Below, in pieces: positions 21,358 through 31,354 of a stretch of DNA of 64,000 bases (positions within the stretch are counted from its first letter, which is position 1; each line of letters begins with the position of its first letter). Under the pieces are notes generated by a model. It was not told the DNA's origin and ran no database searches. It was given only the letters and a program-made list of their open reading frames with translations. Both the position numbers and the translations under genes were made by a program. Origin of the DNA: JALYZC01 sp963725645 (GTDB lineage: Bacteria > Actinomycetota > Thermoleophilia > Solirubrobacterales > Solirubrobacteraceae); the NCBI GenBank assembly GCA_963725645.1, contig CAVRZD010000006.1, positions 1,736,001 to 1,800,000 on the forward strand, read 5' to 3'.

Positions 21358-23250
21358 TCAGGGCACGCGGATGGCGGGCCTTGGAGCTCGCGCGAGCCAC
21401 CCGCGGCCGCCACCGGCGAGCGCCCGTGCGAGCACGAGCCGCACGCGCCGGCCGCCGACGACCCCGGTGACGACGCCGCCGCGGCTCAGAAGGAGATGAG
21501 CCCGCGCCGCCGCCGGCCCGGCCACGGACAGGTGCGCCGGTCCGCCGCGCTCCACGGCGCTGACGCGCACGCCGGGGACGTACACCAGATCGTGCATCGT
21601 GATGGCGCTTCGCGTCGACGCGATGAAGCCGCCGCGCAGGCCTCCGGCGCGACCCGAGTCGGGCGCGTGGAGCTCGCCGTCCTGGAGGGTGAGCAGGGCG
21701 GCGCGCACCGTGCGGCCGCGCCGGCCTGGCAGGCCGACGAGCGGATCGACCTGGCCGATGCGCGTGGGCGGTAGGTCCGTCGGGTCGATCTCACGGCGCG
21801 TGCTGCCGCATGCGTGCGGGCGCCGCGCGCCGAAGAACGTGTCCACGGCCCGCTGCGCGCAGCCCGAGAGGTCATTGAACAGCACCGCGTGACCGACATG
21901 CGCGACGGGGACCAGGCGGGCGTGCGGCAGCTGGCCCGCGAGGGTGCGCGCGTCCTCGAGCGGCGTGCGCAGGTCGTCGCGGCCCGAGAGGATCAGGGCG
22001 GGGACGTCGGGCAGCGGCCCCGGCGCGAGCGCAGGCGCCGCGAGCGCGTTCGGCCACCGCAGGCACAGGCCCGTGCCGGCCTTGAGCGCCGCCAGCGCTC
22101 CGAAGGGATCGAAGGTGGACGCCGGGAAGCCCGCGATGGTGGCCTGGGCGGCGGCCAGCCGGTCCGGGATCGGCGTCGAGCGGGTCCAGAGCTGGTCGGC
22201 CTCCTCGCAGATCGTGGCCGCGAACAGCGCGTCGCTCTGCTCGGAGGGCTTCGACGCCTCCACCGCGACCGCGCGCAGGAGCGCGCGGGCGAGCGGTGCG
22301 CGGTCGCCCCTGAGCGCAGCGCGGACGGCCGCCGGCGTGTCGGCGCGCAGGACCGAGTCGAAGTCTCCGGCCACGGCGATCTGCACGAGCGCGGAGGCGT
22401 CCAGGAGCATCGTCCGGCGCCGGCCGCGTCCGTCGAACGCGGTGCCCGAGCCGGGCCGTGCGTCGAACCGCGCCGACAGCCGCCGCAGGTCGGGCAGCGG
22501 GTCGAGGCCGAAGCGCGCGCAGGCGCCGCCGGCGCAGAGGACGCCGAGCACGCGCGGCAGCGCCGCCAGCGTGCTGCGCGCCAGCGGGTCGCCGGCGTCG
22601 GGGAGCACGAGGGAGTCGAGGATCAGGCCGTCCACGTGGTCCGGGTAGCGCTTGGCGTACGCCTCGGCGACCTTGGTTCCGTACGACGTCCCGTACAGCG
22701 TCAGGCGCGGCTCGCCGAGCGCCTGGCGTATCGCCTCGACGTCCTCGACCGAGTCGATCGTGTCGTAGTGCGCCCGTGCCGCGCCGAGCGCGTTCGCGCA
22801 CGCCTCGCCGGCGGCGGCGACCTCGGCGGGCGTGGCCTCGGGGCGCTGGTCGAGGCGCTCGAGGCCCCCGCAGCGCAGCAGGCCGGACTTCCCGGTCCCG
22901 CGCTGGTCGAAGACGATCAGGTCGCGCGTGCGCAGCGCGGCGCCGAGCAGCGTGGCGAAGTCGTCGGCCAGCGGCGCGGCGGCCTGGCCCGGGCCGCCGG
23001 CGAGCGCGAGCACCGCGCCGCGGGCGGCGCCGACCGTCGGGGGGCGGCGCTCGACGAGCAGGCTGATCGTGCCGGGGACGGCGCCGGAGCGGTCCAGCGG
23101 CACGTCGAGATGCGCGCAGCGGAACGCCGAGCCCCTCGCGCAGCGGCTGAAGTCGAGCGCCCCCGCCGGCGGCGCGGCGGCGCCGAGCGCGACGGCGGCT
23201 GACAGCGCAGCACCGGCGGCGATCCGTCGCACGCCGCGGCGTCGCCTCAC
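21358..23250 (-). CDS. Secreted alpha/beta hydrolase (TAP-like peptidase family)
   Basis: A 630-residue exported hydrolase. The N-terminal signal peptide is RRIAAGAALSAAVALGAAAPPAGA with a Sec-type cut after an Ala. Family blocks include LALAGGPGQAAAP, IVFDQRGTGKSG, the nucleophile elbow LYGTSYGTKVAEAY, an Asp in ILSGRDDLRTP and a His in VAHVGHAVL. This matches the tripeptidyl-aminopeptidase-like/proline iminopeptidase group, though the exact substrate is open. An extra C-terminal region of about 130 residues (from TDLPPTRIG) is beta-rich and may be a binding domain. Its start overlaps the rnj stop by 4 bases (ATGA). Confidence 0.85.
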   Translation of the reverse strand: MRRRRGVRRIAAGAALSAAVALGAAAPPAGALDFSRCARGSAFRCAHLDVPLDRSGAVPGTISLLVERRPPTVGAARGAVLALAGGPGQAAAPLADDFATLLGAALRTRDLIVFDQRGTGKSGLLRCGGLERLDQRPEATPAEVAAAGEACANALGAARAHYDTIDSVEDVEAIRQALGEPRLTLYGTSYGTKVAEAYAKRYPDHVDGLILDSLVLPDAGDPLARSTLAALPRVLGVLCAGGACARFGLDPLPDLRRLSARFDARPGSGTAFDGRGRRRTMLLDASALVQIAVAGDFDSVLRADTPAAVRAALRGDRAPLARALLRAVAVEASKPSEQSDALFAATICEEADQLWTRSTPIPDRLAAAQATIAGFPASTFDPFGALAALKAGTGLCLRWPNALAAPALAPGPLPDVPALILSGRDDLRTPLEDARTLAGQLPHARLVPVAHVGHAVLFNDLSGCAQRAVDTFFGARRPHACGSTRREIDPTDLPPTRIGQVDPLVGLPGRRGRTVRAALLTLQDGELHAPDSGRAGGLRGGFIASTRSAITMHDLVYVPGVRVSAVERGGPAHLSVAGPAAARAHLLLSRGGVVTGVVGGRRVRLVLARALAGGGRGWLARAPRPAIRVP

Positions 23251-24917
23251 ACCTCGACCACCACGGGCAGCACCATCGGCCGGCGGCGCAGGCGTTCGTA
23301 CACGAACTCGGCCAGGTCGTCGTGGAGCACCTGCTGGAGCAGATCGATCTCCCTGATCTCCTCGCCGGCAGCGCGCTCGAGGGACGCCTCGACCGCGTCG
23401 CGGATCTCATCGACCAGGCCGTCGGCCTCCTCGACGAACGGGACGCCGCGGAAGATCACCTCGGGATCCGCGACCGACTGGCCGTCCTGCTCGGACACGG
23501 TGGCGACGACGATGAAGATGCCGTCCGCGGACAGCATGCGCCGGTCGCGCAGCGCGACGTCGGAGGGGTCGCCGATGTCGACGCCGTCGACGAAGATCAT
23601 CCCGGACTGCTCGCGCGCGCCGAACCGGGCGCCGCGCTCGTCGAGCTCCAGCGGGAGCCCGTTCTCGCCCTTGAAGATGTCGTCGGGCGGGATCCCGACG
23701 GCCTCGGCCAGGTTCGCATGGAGCTGGATGCGCTTGTGGTCGCCGTGGAACGGGAAGACGTGGCGCGGCTTCGTCAGGTTCAGCATGAGCTTGATCTCCT
23801 CGGCGTAGCCGTGCCCGCTGGCGTGGACGGGAGCGTCCCCGGTCGTGATCACGTCACATCCGATGTGGTAGAGCCGGTCGATCGTGTCGTTGACGGCCCG
23901 CTCGTTTCCCGGGATCGGCGTGGCCGAGAAGACCACCGTGTCCCCGTCGTGCAGCTCGACCTGCGGGTGGTCGCGGTGCGCCATGCGCCGCAGCGCCGAC
24001 AGCGGCTCGCCCTGCGAGCCGGTGGACACGATCACCAGCTTGTCGTCGCGGTAGTCCTCGACCTCCCGCACCGGCACGAACTGCCCCTCCTCGACCTCGA
24101 TGTGGCCGAGCGAGCGACCGATGTTGACGTTCTTGCGCATCGAGCGGCCCACCAGCGCGACCTTGCGGCCGAGCGCGGCCGCGGCATCGCAGACCTGCTG
24201 TACCCGGTGGATGTTCGAGGCGAAGCTCGTGACCACGATGCGGCCCTCGCAGCGCGCGAAGACCTCCTCCAGGTGCGGGCCCACGCCGGACTCCGAGGGC
24301 GAGAACCCCGCGCGGTCGGCGTTGGTCGAGTCGCCGCACAGCAGGAGCAGCCCCTCGCGCCCGAGCTCGGCCAGCCGGGAGACGTCGGCGGGCTCGCCGT
24401 CCACGGGCGTCTGGTCGAACTTGTAGTCCCCGGTGACGAGGACCGTGCCCAGCTCCGTCGTGATCGCGACGGCGCACGAATCGGGGATCGAGTGCGTCAT
24501 GTGGATCAGCTCGACGCCGAAGGGGCCGAGCTCGACGGTCTCCCCCGCGTCCAGCTTCTCCAGCGGGGTCTCCGTCAGCTTGTGCTCGTCGAGCTTGGAG
24601 CGCGCCATCGCCATGGTGAGCGCGCCCCCGTGCACCACCGGGACGCTGTCCTCGCCCAGCTCGCGCAGGACCCACGGCAGCGCTCCGAGATGGTCCTCGT
24701 GGCCGTGCGTGACGACGATGCCCTCGATGTCGTCCCTGCGGTCGCGCAGGTAGGCGAAGTCGGGCAGCACGAGGTCGATGCCGAGCATGTCCGCGCTCGG
24801 GAAGCGCAGGCCGACGTCGATCACGACGATGCGACCGTCGCACTCGACGACCGTCATGTTCTTGCCGATCTCGCCCAGGCCGCCGAGCGGCAGGACGCGC
24901 ACGGCTGACGCGCTCAC
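23247..24917 (-). CDS. rnj: Ribonuclease J
   Basis: A metallo-beta-lactamase/beta-CASP nuclease with 5' exonuclease and endonuclease activity in mRNA decay and rRNA maturation. The 556-residue protein has metal ligands in VTHGHEDHLGALP (His71, His73, Asp75, His76), further ligands in MTHSIPDS and VTGDYKFDQTP, and the beta-CASP region through PVHASGHGY and FPFHGDHKR. It lies directly downstream of dapA with a 4-base overlap (GTGA at 24914-24917), a pairing common in actinobacteria. Confidence 0.96.
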   Translation of the reverse strand: MSASAVRVLPLGGLGEIGKNMTVVECDGRIVVIDVGLRFPSADMLGIDLVLPDFAYLRDRRDDIEGIVVTHGHEDHLGALPWVLRELGEDSVPVVHGGALTMAMARSKLDEHKLTETPLEKLDAGETVELGPFGVELIHMTHSIPDSCAVAITTELGTVLVTGDYKFDQTPVDGEPADVSRLAELGREGLLLLCGDSTNADRAGFSPSESGVGPHLEEVFARCEGRIVVTSFASNIHRVQQVCDAAAALGRKVALVGRSMRKNVNIGRSLGHIEVEEGQFVPVREVEDYRDDKLVIVSTGSQGEPLSALRRMAHRDHPQVELHDGDTVVFSATPIPGNERAVNDTIDRLYHIGCDVITTGDAPVHASGHGYAEEIKLMLNLTKPRHVFPFHGDHKRIQLHANLAEAVGIPPDDIFKGENGLPLELDERGARFGAREQSGMIFVDGVDIGDPSDVALRDRRMLSADGIFIVVATVSEQDGQSVADPEVIFRGVPFVEEADGLVDEIRDAVEASLERAAGEEIREIDLLQQVLHDDLAEFVYERLRRRPMVLPVVVEV

Positions 24918-25774
24918 GTGGTCGTCGCGGCGAGGAGCCCGTGACGGTCGAGCACGGCGCGGATCGTGGCGACCTCGTCCTCGGTCGCCTCGACGAGCGG
25001 AAGCCGCAGGCCGCCGACCTCGTGGCCCAGGAGGTTGAGCGCCGCCTTCACGGGGATCGGGTTGGTGGTGACCGACAGGGCGACATAGACATCGGCGAGA
25101 GCCGCATCGATCTCCCTCCGGCGCTCGGGCTCGTCGACCATTCGGCGCATCTCCTCGCCCACGATGTGGCTCCCGACGAGCACGCCGCCCGCCCCGCCGA
25201 GCTCGAGGACGTCGCAGAGCATGTCGTCGTTGCCGGCGTAGATGTCCAGCCCGTCCACGAGCGCGAGGTTGTCCGGGTTGGCCTGCTTGACGCCCTCGAC
25301 GTGCTCGATCTGCGCGAGCTCCGCGAGCAGGTCGTTGGGCATGTCGACGCCCGTGCGTTGGGGGATGTTGTAGAGCAGGACCGGGCGGTCGGTGGCCCGG
25401 GCGACCTCCTCGAAGTGGCGCACGATCCCGCGGCGGTTGGGCTTGTTGTAGTAGGGCGTGACCGACAGCGTGGCGTCGGCGCCGAGCTCGGTCGCGCGCT
25501 CGGTCAGGTGGACGGCGTGCCGGGTCTCGTTGGACCCGGTGCCGGCCACCACGGTGGCGCGATCGCCGATCTCCTGCACCGCGAGCTCGATCACGCGCAG
25601 GTGCTCGTCGTCGGAGAGCGTCGGCGCCTCGCCGGTGGTCGCGGCGGCGACGACGCCGTCCGAGCCGTGGTCGACGAGGTGGTTGAGGAGGCGGACGAAG
25701 GCGTCCTCGTCAACGCGCAGCCGCTCGTCGAACGGCGTGACGACGGCGGTCAGGATGGCGCCGAGCTCAGGCAT
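24914..25774 (-). CDS. dapA: 4-hydroxy-tetrahydrodipicolinate synthase
   Basis: Condenses pyruvate with aspartate semialdehyde in the diaminopimelate/lysine pathway. The 286-residue TIM-barrel protein carries the Schiff-base Lys163 in HVEGVKQANPD, the catalytic Tyr135 in VLLYNIPQRTG and the Thr pair in AATTGEAPTLS (Thr46/47). It is first in a dapA-rnj-hydrolase chain with 4-base overlaps. dapB is encoded 1.2 kb upstream on the same strand and dapF at the window start. Confidence 0.96.
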   Translation of the reverse strand: MPELGAILTAVVTPFDERLRVDEDAFVRLLNHLVDHGSDGVVAAATTGEAPTLSDDEHLRVIELAVQEIGDRATVVAGTGSNETRHAVHLTERATELGADATLSVTPYYNKPNRRGIVRHFEEVARATDRPVLLYNIPQRTGVDMPNDLLAELAQIEHVEGVKQANPDNLALVDGLDIYAGNDDMLCDVLELGGAGGVLVGSHIVGEEMRRMVDEPERRREIDAALADVYVALSVTTNPIPVKAALNLLGHEVGGLRLPLVEATEDEVATIRAVLDRHGLLAATTT

Positions 25775-25822
25775 GGCCCGAGAGTATCGCGCACCGCGCC
25801 GGCTGTCTGTCGGCGACGCGGC

Positions 25823-26263
25823 TCAGCCGGCGAGCGGGTCGCCGCTCGTCATGGCCGGCGGGTCGTTGGGGTCGTTCTTCTCCGCGTCCCCGGGAGGCGC
25901 GGGCGGAGCCGCGGGCGGGGGCGCAGGAGCCGGCTTGGGCTCCTCCGCGGCGGGCTCGGGCGGTGCCTCGGCCGCCGGCTGGTCCGGCTGGGCGAGGCCC
26001 TCGGACGCGGCCGGCTGCGCGGCGGGCGCGCCCGTCGCGGCGGGCTCGGCGGCCGGTGGAGCCGGAGCCGCGGCCGCCGGCGGCGCGGCCGCGGGCGGCG
26101 CCGCCTCCTGCTGGACCGGGCGCCCGTGCTTGTCGTACTCGACGGCCGGGCCCTGGGACTGCTGACCGGAGCCCTGCTGGGACTCGTTGAACTTCTTCTG
26201 CGCCTCGTCGATCTTCTGCTGGGCCTGTTCGGCCATCTGCTTGGCCTTGTCCATGAATCCCAT
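25823..26263 (-). CDS. Ala/Pro-rich low-complexity protein
   Basis: A 146-residue hypothetical protein. The N-terminus is a short amphipathic, coiled-coil-like helix (MGFMDKAKQMAEQAQQKIDEA). A Gln-rich stretch, one small ordered patch (PAVEYDKHGRPVQ), and about 90 residues of Ala/Pro/Glu low complexity follow. No membrane segment or known catalytic motif. The opening resembles small actinobacterial proteins with a similar helix, of unknown role. It is preceded by a good ribosome site (AGGAGAGA). Confidence 0.6.
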   Translation of the reverse strand: MGFMDKAKQMAEQAQQKIDEAQKKFNESQQGSGQQSQGPAVEYDKHGRPVQQEAAPPAAAPPAAAAPAPPAAEPAATGAPAAQPAASEGLAQPDQPAAEAPPEPAAEEPKPAPAPPPAAPPAPPGDAEKNDPNDPPAMTSGDPLAG

Positions 26264-26355
26264 GCGCTGTCTCTCCTAGCTCCGGGGGGTCGCCCGCAGT
26301 CAAGCAGCTTGCCTCGAGCCCCGCAAGCCGGCGTCCATGCCCCTTGGACGAGTCC

Positions 26356-26910
26356 TCAGGCGACGCTGTCGGGCGGCTCGCCGGGCGGGTCGGGGGCGTC
26401 CTCGGCGTCGCGCGCGGGCGTCGACGGGCGCCCGCCCCAGGACAGCACCGACAGCGGCGCGAGCACGCCGGGCTTGTGGCGCTCCGGCAGCGGCACCGCC
26501 TCCAGCTTGACCTTCTCGTCGGAGCCGACCACATGCGTGACCCGTACGCCCGTCAACCGCGCGATGCGATGCGGGAGGTCCATCAGCATCCACTTCGACG
26601 CCTGCCCCGGAAGCGTCGACACGATCACCTCGTCGAACCTGCGCGGGTCCCACAGGTTGGCGACCGCGTCGATCGGGTCGGGCGGACCGAGGCCTCCCTC
26701 GATCTCCAGCCCGGCGTCGCGCAGGCGGCCCAGCGCCGCCGCCAGCTTGCCCTCCGCCGCCGCGCGCGAGTCTGGCCCCGCCGCCATGGGCGGCACAATC
26801 AGCACGTACGCCACCGGCCCCTGGTCGGCGCGCGCGACCAGCGCCTCGCTGAGCTCGTCGGAATCGGACGTCCGGTTCGCGACGACGAGGATGCAGTGCT
26901 TGAACGCCAT
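26356..26910 (-). CDS. Conserved hypothetical protein, Usp/Rossmann-like
   Basis: A 184-residue soluble protein. The N-terminus HCILVVANRTSDSDELSEAL, the alternation of hydrophobic strands and helices, and the segments VAYVLIVPP and FDEVIVSTLPGQASKWMLMDLPHRIARL resemble small actinobacterial proteins with a Rossmann-like, universal-stress-type fold. No ATP-binding glycine motif is clear, so ligand binding is uncertain. A Pro/Glu-rich tail of about 35 residues ends it. It lies between dapB and the low-complexity gene on the same strand. Confidence 0.65.
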   Translation of the reverse strand: MAFKHCILVVANRTSDSDELSEALVARADQGPVAYVLIVPPMAAGPDSRAAAEGKLAAALGRLRDAGLEIEGGLGPPDPIDAVANLWDPRRFDEVIVSTLPGQASKWMLMDLPHRIARLTGVRVTHVVGSDEKVKLEAVPLPERHKPGVLAPLSVLSWGGRPSTPARDAEDAPDPPGEPPDSVA

Positions 26911-26965
26911 CGCCCGTCAACGGTAGCGCCGCGACCGGCGGGGGGCAACGGGGCGGGCGCGCCGT

Positions 26966-27607
26966 CTACATCAGGTGCTCGAGCCCGACCACGGGCGACT
27001 CGAGCAGCGAGCCGACCCTCCGCACCGCGAGCAGGACGCCCGGCATGAACGACTCGCGGTCGACGGAGTCGTGGCGGATCGTCAACGTCTGGCCCACGTC
27101 GCCGAGGATGACCTCCTGGTGGGCGACCAGGCCCGGGAGGCGCACCGAGTGGATCGGGACGTCGCCGTCCATCAGCTCGGCGGTGCGCGCCGCCGTCCCG
27201 CTGGGCGCGTCGAGCTTGCGGTCGTGGTGCAGCTCGACGATCTCGGCCCTGGCCATGTGCCTGGAGGCCTCGGCTGCGAAGCGCATCATCAGCACGGCGC
27301 CGATCGCGAAGTTGGGGGCGACGAAGACGTTGGCGCCGCTCAGGCCGCGCAGCTCCGCCACGTCGAAGCCCGTCGTGCCCACCACGACGTGGACGCCGGC
27401 GGCGACCGCCTCGCGCACGTTCGCGAGTGCGGTGTCCGGTTGCGTGAAGTCGACCAGGACGTCCGCGTCGCCGAGCACGTCGGCCACCGCGGTGCCGAGC
27501 GCGGGATCGGCGCGGCCGGTCAGCTCCATGTCGTCGGCGCCCTCCACGGCCGCACACACCGTCGCGCCCATCCGGCCGGCGGCGCCAGCAACGGCGACCC
27601 GGATCAC
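26966..27607 (-). CDS. dapB: 4-hydroxy-tetrahydrodipicolinate reductase
   Basis: NAD(P)H-dependent reductase of the diaminopimelate pathway, following DapA. The 213-residue protein starts at GTG 27607 with the Rossmann motif VAGAAGRMG. It also shows VDFTQPD, VVGTTGF, the substrate site ELHHDRKLDAPSGTA and the C-terminal LLAVRRVG. It is shorter than E. coli DapB (273) because the region between the Rossmann fold and GDADVLVDFT is compressed, as in several actinobacterial forms. Its start overlaps the M16 peptidase stop by 4 bases. Confidence 0.95.
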   Translation of the reverse strand: MIRVAVAGAAGRMGATVCAAVEGADDMELTGRADPALGTAVADVLGDADVLVDFTQPDTALANVREAVAAGVHVVVGTTGFDVAELRGLSGANVFVAPNFAIGAVLMMRFAAEASRHMARAEIVELHHDRKLDAPSGTAARTAELMDGDVPIHSVRLPGLVAHQEVILGDVGQTLTIRHDSVDRESFMPGVLLAVRRVGSLLESPVVGLEHLM

Positions 27608-28938
27608 GCCGCCTCCGCGGCGAGCGCGCCGAGCGGCTCGAGCGCGGCGCGGAACGCGTCCTCGTCGGGCCCGATGCCCGCCGCCGACAGGTCGTCGCTG
27701 CGGTACAGCGCGTCCACCAGCTCGCGGACGTCGTCGCCCGTGACGGCGTCGATGCGGTCGATGAGCTCGTCGACGGAGAGCAGCGGCACGCCGGTGAGCG
27801 TGGACGCGCCGAGCCGGTTCATCCGGGTCGAGGTCGACTCCAGCGACAGCACCAGGCGACCCTTGACGTTCTCCTTGGCCCGCGTCAGCTCGTCGGCGGA
27901 CGCCGGGTCCTCGCGCATCCGGTCCAGCTCGCTCGTCAGCACGCGCATCGCCTCGGCCAGCTGCTCGGGGCCGGTGCCGAGGTACACGCCGACCTGGCCG
28001 GTGTCGGCGTACTGGCTCGAGAACGAGTAGACCGAGTAGGCCAGGCCGCGCTTCTCGCGGATCTCCTGAAACAGACGCGAGGACGAGGTCCCGCCCAGGA
28101 TCGCGTCGAGCACGCGCAGCGCGAAGCGCCGGTCGTCGTGGCGCGAGACGCCCGGCGCGCCCAGGCACACGTGGTACTGCTCGGTGTCCTTGCGCTCGAA
28201 GAGCACGACCGGCGCGCCGGGCTCCGGGGCGGGGCCGACCGTCGGGGCCTCGCCGGCAGCGGACGGCCCGCTGTCGCGCGCCATCGCGACCAGCTCGTCG
28301 TGGTCGACCGAGCCGGCGGCGGCGATGACGACGTTGCCGGGCACGTAGCGCGCGTCGTGGAATTCCGCGACTCCCTCGCGCCGCGCGCTGCGGATCACGT
28401 CGGCGCGGCCGATCACGGCGCGCCCGAGCGGATGGTCGCCGAACACCGCGCGCCCGAGCACGTCGAACACCTTGTCCTGGGGATCGTCCTCGTACATCGC
28501 GATCTCCTGCAGGATCACCTCGCGCTCGATCTCCACGTCGGCGATCAGCGGCCGCCACACCATGTCGGCGATCACGTCGAAGGCTCGCGGCAGGTGGCGG
28601 TCGAGCACTCGCGCGTAGACGGACGTCGTCTCCTTGCCCGTGCCGGCGTTGAGCTCGGCGCCCATCGCGTCGAACAGCTGGTCGATCTCCAGCGAGCGAG
28701 TAGCGACGCCGTAGCCGCGGAACAGCAGGTGCTCGAGCAGGTGCGAGATCCCCGCCTCGGCATCCGCCTCGGCTCTGGATCCGGTGCCGATGAAGAACCC
28801 GAGCGCCACGGACCGCACGGAGGGCATCGCCTCCGTGACGATCCGGACGCCCGAGTCCAGCTCGGTCAGGCGGTGCTCGGCAGGACCCGCGATGGCCCTA
28901 CCGCCGGTCGCGGTCGCGCGCGCGCGAGCGGTCGCCAC
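27604..28938 (-). CDS. M16 family zinc metallopeptidase
   Basis: An insulinase-type processing peptidase of about 440 residues that commonly follows pnp. The inverted zinc motif HxxEH is HLLEH in AGISHLLEHLLFRG, with the distal glutamate region in EIEREVILQEIAMYEDD. The C-terminal M16 domain covers roughly the second half (GGTSSSRLFQEIREKRGLAYS). The frame is intact. The start is uncertain: GTG 28938 lies inside the pnp tail, while recognisable sequence starts at HRLTELDSGVRIV, where no standard start codon is found. An error near 28953 may hide the true start. Confidence 0.85.
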   Translation of the reverse strand: MATARARATATGGRAIAGPAEHRLTELDSGVRIVTEAMPSVRSVALGFFIGTGSRAEADAEAGISHLLEHLLFRGYGVATRSLEIDQLFDAMGAELNAGTGKETTSVYARVLDRHLPRAFDVIADMVWRPLIADVEIEREVILQEIAMYEDDPQDKVFDVLGRAVFGDHPLGRAVIGRADVIRSARREGVAEFHDARYVPGNVVIAAAGSVDHDELVAMARDSGPSAAGEAPTVGPAPEPGAPVVLFERKDTEQYHVCLGAPGVSRHDDRRFALRVLDAILGGTSSSRLFQEIREKRGLAYSVYSFSSQYADTGQVGVYLGTGPEQLAEAMRVLTSELDRMREDPASADELTRAKENVKGRLVLSLESTSTRMNRLGASTLTGVPLLSVDELIDRIDAVTGDDVRELVDALYRSDDLSAAGIGPDEDAFRAALEPLGALAAEAA

Positions 28939-31181
28939 GGCCGTCGCGGCCGTCCGCGCCCGCCGCGGCCTCCGCTGCGGCCGTCGCGGCGCGGCCCGCC
29001 GCGCGGACGGTCGCGCTCGGCGGCGGCGACGGCGGCGAGCTCCTCGACCGACTTGCCCTCGACCTCGGGATCGTCGGCGAGGCGCAGGCCGATGCGGCCG
29101 CGCTCCCGGTCGACCTCGACCACCTTGACCGAGACCTCGTCGCCCTTGTTCAGGACCTCCTCGACCGTGTTCGGGCGCTGGCCCGGCGCGATGTTGGAGA
29201 TGTGCAGCAGGCCGTCGGTGCCCTTGGCGAGCTCGACGAAGGCGCCGAACGTGGTGGTCTTGACCACCTTGCCGGTGAACTCGTCGCCGACCTCGACCTC
29301 CTTGGTCATGGTCGCGGATGCGCTCGACCAGGGCGTCGCCCAGCTCGCCGTTGGCCGAGTAGATCAGCACCTGGCCCTCGTCGTTGACGTCGATCTGGGA
29401 CTCGAACTCCTCCTGCAGGGCGCGGATCGTCTCGCCGCCCTTGCCGATCAGCACGCCGATCTTCTCCGGGTCGATCTGGATCGTCATGATCCGCGGCGCG
29501 TAGGGCGACAGCTCGCCGCGCGGCGCGTCGATCGCCTCGGCCATCTTGCCGAGGATGAACGTGCGGGCCTCGTGCGCCTGCGTCGAGCGCGTCGCGCAGG
29601 ATGTCGAAGGTGACGCCGGTGATCTTGATGTCCATCTGCAGCGCCGTGATGCCCGTTCTCGGTGCCGGCGACCTTGAAGTCCATGTCGCCGAGGTGGTCC
29701 TCCACGCCCGCGATGTCGGTGAGCACGACGTAGTCGTCGCCCTCCTTGATCAGGCCCATCGCGATGCCCGCCACCGGCCGCTCGATCGGCACGCCCGCGT
29801 CCATCAGCGACAGCGAGGAGCCGCACACCGAGGCCATCGACGAGGAGCCGTTGGACTCGAGGATGTCCGACACCACGCGGATGGTGTAGGGGAAGTCCTC
29901 GGTCGACGGGATCATCGGCACCAGCGCCCGCTCGGCGAGCGCGCCGTGGCCGATGTCGCGGCGCTTGGGGCCGCGCATGAACCCGGCCTCCCCGACCGAG
30001 AAGGGCGGGAAGTTGTAGTGGTGCCAGTAGAACTTCGCCGTCTCCAGGCCGAGCGTGTCCAGGCGCATCTCCTCGCGGAGCGTGCCGAGCGCGACGACGC
30101 TGAACGCCTGCGTCTGGCCGCGGGTGAACAGCGCCGAGCCGTGGGTGCGCGGGGCGACCCCGACCTCGATCGAGATGTCGCGGATCTCCTCGGCGCCGCG
30201 GCCGTCCGGCCGCTTCTTCTGCACCGCGATGCGCTCGCGGATGATCGCTCTTCTCGAGCTTGTCGAAGGCCAGCTGGACGGCGGCGCTTGCGCGCGACGT
30301 AGCTCCTCCGTCGCCTCGCCGTCGGGTGCGGGAGCGTACTGCTCGAGCACCGCGGCCTCGACCGCCTTGCTCGCGTCCTGGCGCTCGAGCTTGTCCTCGA
30401 CCTGGGTGGCCTCGTCGAGCGCCGCGCCGTGGGAGGCCTTGATCTGCTCGAGCAGGGCCTCGTCGACCTGCGGGACCTCGACCTCGATCTTCTCCTTGCC
30501 GGCCTTCTCGCGCAGCTCGCGCTGGAGCGCGCACAGCTTCTTGATCTCGGAGTGGGCGATGTCGAGCGCGTCGAGGATCTCGGCCTCGGGGATCTCGTTC
30601 GCGCCCGCCTCGACCATGAGGATCGCCTCCTCGGTGCCGGCCACGACGAGGTCGAGGTCGGCGTCGTCGAGCGAGGTCCTCCTCGTCGGGGTTGACGACG
30701 AAGTTGCCGTCGACCTTGCCGATCCGCACCGCGCCGACGGGCACCGGGAACGGGATGTCGGACACCATCAGCGCGGCGCTGGCGCCGTTCATCGCGAGGA
30801 TGTCGTAGGGGTGGACGTGGTCGACCGAGAGCGGGATGCGCCACCAGCTGGGTCTCGTAGCGCCAGCCCTTGGGGAAGAGCGGGCGCAGCGGGACGGTCG
30901 ATCATGCGCGCGGTCAGCGTGCCCTTCTCGCCCGCGCGGCCCTCGCGCTTGAAGAACGAGCCGGGGATCTTGCCGGCGGCGTACATGCGCTCCTCGACGT
31001 CCACCGTCAGCGGGAGGAAGTCGACGTCGCGGAGGTTGCCTGCGGTGGCGGTGGAGAGCACCATCGTGTCCCCCGCGCGGACGACCACGGCGCCGGAGGC
31101 CTGCTTGGCCATCTTGCCGGTCTCGAACGAGATCTCGGTACCCGCGATCTCCACGGAGACCCGCGTCACGTCGTCTGCCAT
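28898..31181 (-). CDS. pnp: Polyribonucleotide nucleotidyltransferase, multiple frame breaks
   Basis: PNPase degrades RNA 3' to 5' using phosphate. Six or more frame segments together give one collinear protein of about 757 residues. The order is the first RNase PH domain (MADDVTRVSVEIAG onward), the second RNase PH domain (RPDGRGAEEIRDISIEVG; GSSSMASVCGSSLSLMDAGVP), KH (IGVLIGKGGETIRALQEE), S1 (VGDEFTGKVVKTTTFGAFVEL), and an Arg/Gly/Asp-rich tail ending at TAG 28898. Single extra bases explain the breaks near 28953, 29310, 29581, 29653, 30249, 30294, 30670, 30841 and 30892. ATG 31181 has the ribosome site AGGAAAGGAACC. The gene is very probably intact in the organism. Confidence 0.9.
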
Positions 31182-31354
31182 AGGTTCCTTTCCTGCCCGC
31201 TCATCGGTCGGCGGCGCGGCTTTCTCATCGCTCGAGTACCGAGCGGGTAGCAGCGCCCCTAGCGCATGGAGCGTTCGACGCAGTCCTCCGATCGTGACTT
31301 CCGCTACGAGTGGTTCCGCACCGCCGAGGAAGGGCGCTCGGCCGCGGGGCTGGC

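Noticed and set aside
31228..31245. Short inverted repeat CGCTCG/CGAGCG upstream of pnp as a PNPase autoregulatory hairpin
   Set aside because: A 6-bp GC repeat is common by chance here, and the region may contain base errors.
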